Shown here one piece after another: positions 4,360-6,230 of a stretch of 6,230 nucleotides of DNA. The notes under the pieces are model-generated. The model did not search any database. It saw nothing but the letters and a program-made list of their open reading frames with translations, and was not told the origin of the DNA. The stretch's first letter is position 1, and each line of letters begins with the position of its first letter. A program made the translations under genes and the position numbers. Origin of the DNA: Candidatus Altarchaeales archaeon (GTDB lineage Archaea > Altiarchaeota > Altiarchaeia > IMC4 > SCGC-AAA252-I15); the NCBI GenBank assembly GCA_014729705.1, contig WJJK01000335.1:1-6230 (forward strand), in the 5' to 3' direction.

Positions 4360-6230
4360 ATGGAGAGCCGCAAAATAGTTCCACTGGATGTCGCAAAACA
4401 GCAGGCGTCTTTGGAGCGGCCCATGGAGTTTCAAAAGGGCCAGTCCCGCAGATTAGAGGAGCTTTTATCTCGGAAATTCGGCGAAGAAAAAGCCGGGAAA
4501 CTGGTTGAACAACTAAATAAATTGTTCGACGAGGATCAGGCAGGCGGGGTGAAGATCCCCCCCATGTTTCAGGATAACTACCTCAGATGGAGGAAAGCAT
4601 TGTACGCCGGGGAAATCGAGGTGAAAGTCAAAAGCCGAAAGGAGTTGAACGCCGGCTTAAGGCTGCCTGAAGGGTTGGAGGCGGCAGCACTATACAACCC
4701 ATTCGAAGGGGAGTACGGGTCAATATCTTTAGGCGAGGAAATGCTTTCTATGGGCAGAGAAAAGGAGTTGGGGGATGCTCTCTCAGAGGAAGCATTACAC
4801 AGCATGCACACCTGCCTCAACCCCAACCTATCCGGGATCATATCCTCTGTGAAAAACAGGAAAAACGAAATAGATGCGGGGGAAAAAAAGAAACTAGTCT
4901 CCTTTTTCAACCAAAAAAACCCCTTCACCGAGGCGTTCATAGACTACGTTAAGGAGCCCTCCACCGCCGGGAAGACCCTGAAATCCCTTGAAAACCAGGA
5001 TTTCTGGGGTAGACTGGAGACCTTCCAGAACCCGCATAAACTGGGTCTCGCCTACCTTGGGGCGGTAGAAAGAAAATACAGCGAATCCGTGGGGGAGGAA
5101 GCCACAAAACAATTGATGGGGGAGCTACTGTTCTCCACATTCATAGGATTGCACGCAACCCATGATGAAGACGCCTTATATGGAGAGGACTGGGCTAAAT
5201 TGGCAGTCAAATCAGAGGAGCAAGGCCCGCTGCCTTCTATGGTAAAACAATTAAACACCCTCACCGAAGGAAGATACGAAAGGGAGCTTGATGCGGCTAA
5301 GACTTTGGGCATTGGACACCGGGGCGAGGAAATCGAGTCCGCAGCCCAAGCCGCAACCTACGTATACGCCCTGCCGACTCCAGGCGTGAACAGAGGCGAC
5401 TACCACGGGGAGGGGATAACCACTTCAGAGGGGATTAAACGCGGCAGTCTTGGACCTAAAGCTGCGATAGGGATGAGCCACTACTGGCAGTGGATCACCC
5501 GGTACTGGTGTCATGAGGCTATCGCCCTTGAGAAAACAGGGGAGTCGGGCATTGATTGGATGAAGATGAACCACTCATTTCCCGTGATGCAGTGGGCTAT
5601 AGAAAACGAGCGTATGCGGCACCTGGAAAAACTCGGAGATGTTCACGCGATAACCCAGAGCCAGGGGGCGGTGGATCTGGCCTCCTCAGGGGTTATGACA
5701 TTATTAAACAGCAACGTCGGAAACAACGCGATGCTTGATATCGCAGACCTATTCGGTTCTCAAGACAAAAAGGGCAGGAGCGTGGCCAACCTATGTGAGA
5801 AGTGGATGGTTATGGGGCAGACCACAGGCTGGGGCTTCCTCGCCAAAGACGATCCACTGGCTGATATGCGGGAATCTGATGAGAGGTTTCAGGGAGTGGA
5901 AAAACTAGGCGACTACATCTGGGATACCGTATGCGACAACATACAAAATCATGAGCGGCTGGGGCAAGCTTACCAGGGGGAGGAGGGGCAGCGGAAACTC
6001 AAGGCCCTTCGAGGAAACAAAAACTTCCGAGATCAATTCCTCTCCTACGCCACCTACCTCAACACCGACGCCCAAACACGGTTGAGGCAGCATGACAACA
6101 GCACCAAACAGGAGGAGGTCACATTACACGGGCCCCTACCCCGTAAATTATATTCATACGTGGAAACCCTTGGCTGGTCCAATGAACAAATACCCCCGGA
6201 TGAAGCTATTAACATGGCTAAGCTCTGGAG
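4360..6230 (+). CDS. Large unrecognised protein, 3' end outside window
   Basis: One frame is open without a stop from ATG 4360 to the window edge, giving at least 623 residues. I recognise no family. The sequence is soluble and mostly helical in character, rich in Glu/Lys/Arg and low in Cys (four seen). No signal peptide or transmembrane span is visible; the most hydrophobic stretch (about 252-265, LMGELLFSTFIGLH) is short and amphipathic. A Trp/His-rich patch at 374-386 (HYWQWITRYWCHE) is followed by MKMNHSFPVMQWAIE and looks like the most constrained core. A tentative repeated motif of the form K-x-L-x4-N-x2-F appears near 178, 207 and 547. The HE at 385-386 is not a HExxH zincin, and AGKT at 203-206 lacks a full P-loop. 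It follows the TPR-like gene in the same direction, with a ribosome binding site and 51-nt gap, suggesting joint expression and possibly a shared complex. A GTG at 4348 would add four residues. Confidence 0.85.
   Translation, partial: MESRKIVPLDVAKQQASLERPMEFQKGQSRRLEELLSRKFGEEKAGKLVEQLNKLFDEDQAGGVKIPPMFQDNYLRWRKALYAGEIEVKVKSRKELNAGLRLPEGLEAAALYNPFEGEYGSISLGEEMLSMGREKELGDALSEEALHSMHTCLNPNLSGIISSVKNRKNEIDAGEKKKLVSFFNQKNPFTEAFIDYVKEPSTAGKTLKSLENQDFWGRLETFQNPHKLGLAYLGAVERKYSESVGEEATKQLMGELLFSTFIGLHATHDEDALYGEDWAKLAVKSEEQGPLPSMVKQLNTLTEGRYERELDAAKTLGIGHRGEEIESAAQAATYVYALPTPGVNRGDYHGEGITTSEGIKRGSLGPKAAIGMSHYWQWITRYWCHEAIALEKTGESGIDWMKMNHSFPVMQWAIENERMRHLEKLGDVHAITQSQGAVDLASSGVMTLLNSNVGNNAMLDIADLFGSQDKKGRSVANLCEKWMVMGQTTGWGFLAKDDPLADMRESDERFQGVEKLGDYIWDTVCDNIQNHERLGQAYQGEEGQRKLKALRGNKNFRDQFLSYATYLNTDAQTRLRQHDNSTKQEEVTLHGPLPRKLYSYVETLGWSNEQIPPDEAINMAKLW

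Noticed and set aside
4578..4940. A 120-codon minus strand open frame inside the large + strand gene
   Set aside because: It is antisense to a continuous 1.87-kb frame. Its Ser/Phe-rich translation is what the reverse of Glu/Lys-rich codons gives.
4954..4980. Possible P-loop around STAGKT in the large protein
   Set aside because: The required Gly or Ala five residues before GKT is Glu, and no Walker B follows in a plausible place.
5509..5520. Possible zinc protease HExxH motif at the WCHEA segment
   Set aside because: The residues after HE are AIALE, so the second His is missing.
1..6230. CRISPR array, tRNA or rRNA genes
   Set aside because: No regularly spaced repeats were seen, and no cloverleaf or rRNA-like segment was recognised in the few non-coding stretches, all under about 110 nt.

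Overview
The window is archaeal chromosomal DNA. Three genes are diagnostic. One encodes sn-glycerol-1-phosphate dehydrogenase, one encodes a geranylgeranylglyceryl phosphate synthase of the archaeal group II type, and one encodes the archaeal translation initiation factor aIF2-beta. TATA boxes of the TTTATAT type and very short leaders also fit Archaea. A DUF424 gene beside aIF2-beta points towards Euryarchaeota or a related lineage, but the sequence does not fix the phylum. Base composition looks balanced (near 50% GC by eye), apart from an AT-richer strip at the left edge.

Layout, left to right. Positions 1 to about 110 hold the C-terminal end of a probable DDE transposase on the + strand. 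Its open frame runs on through a hairpin terminator and into the antisense strand of hisH. Positions 149-2483, read on the minus strand, form a tight operon in the order egsA (G1P dehydrogenase), GGGP synthase, hisH. Both junctions are 4-bp stop/start overlaps. The operon has its own TATA box just behind DUF424 and ends at the hairpin near 104-130. Positions 2529-3244 (minus) form a second short operon, aIF2-beta then DUF424. A TATA element at 3287-3294 appears to serve two divergent units: aIF2-beta to the left and an unrecognised gene to the right. Positions 3325-6230 (+) hold two unrecognised genes: a 327-residue protein with a basic tail and TPR-like helices, and a large protein of at least 623 residues that runs off the right edge.

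Function. G1P dehydrogenase and GGGP synthase catalyse consecutive early steps of archaeal ether-lipid synthesis: DHAP to G1P, then G1P plus GGPP to GGGP. HisH is the glutaminase subunit of imidazole glycerol phosphate synthase and has no metabolic reason to sit with lipid genes. No hisF is present in the window. aIF2-beta and DUF424 form a translation-related pair. The rightward genes are the real unknowns: probably one transcription unit, cytoplasmic, with no enzyme motif I can defend.
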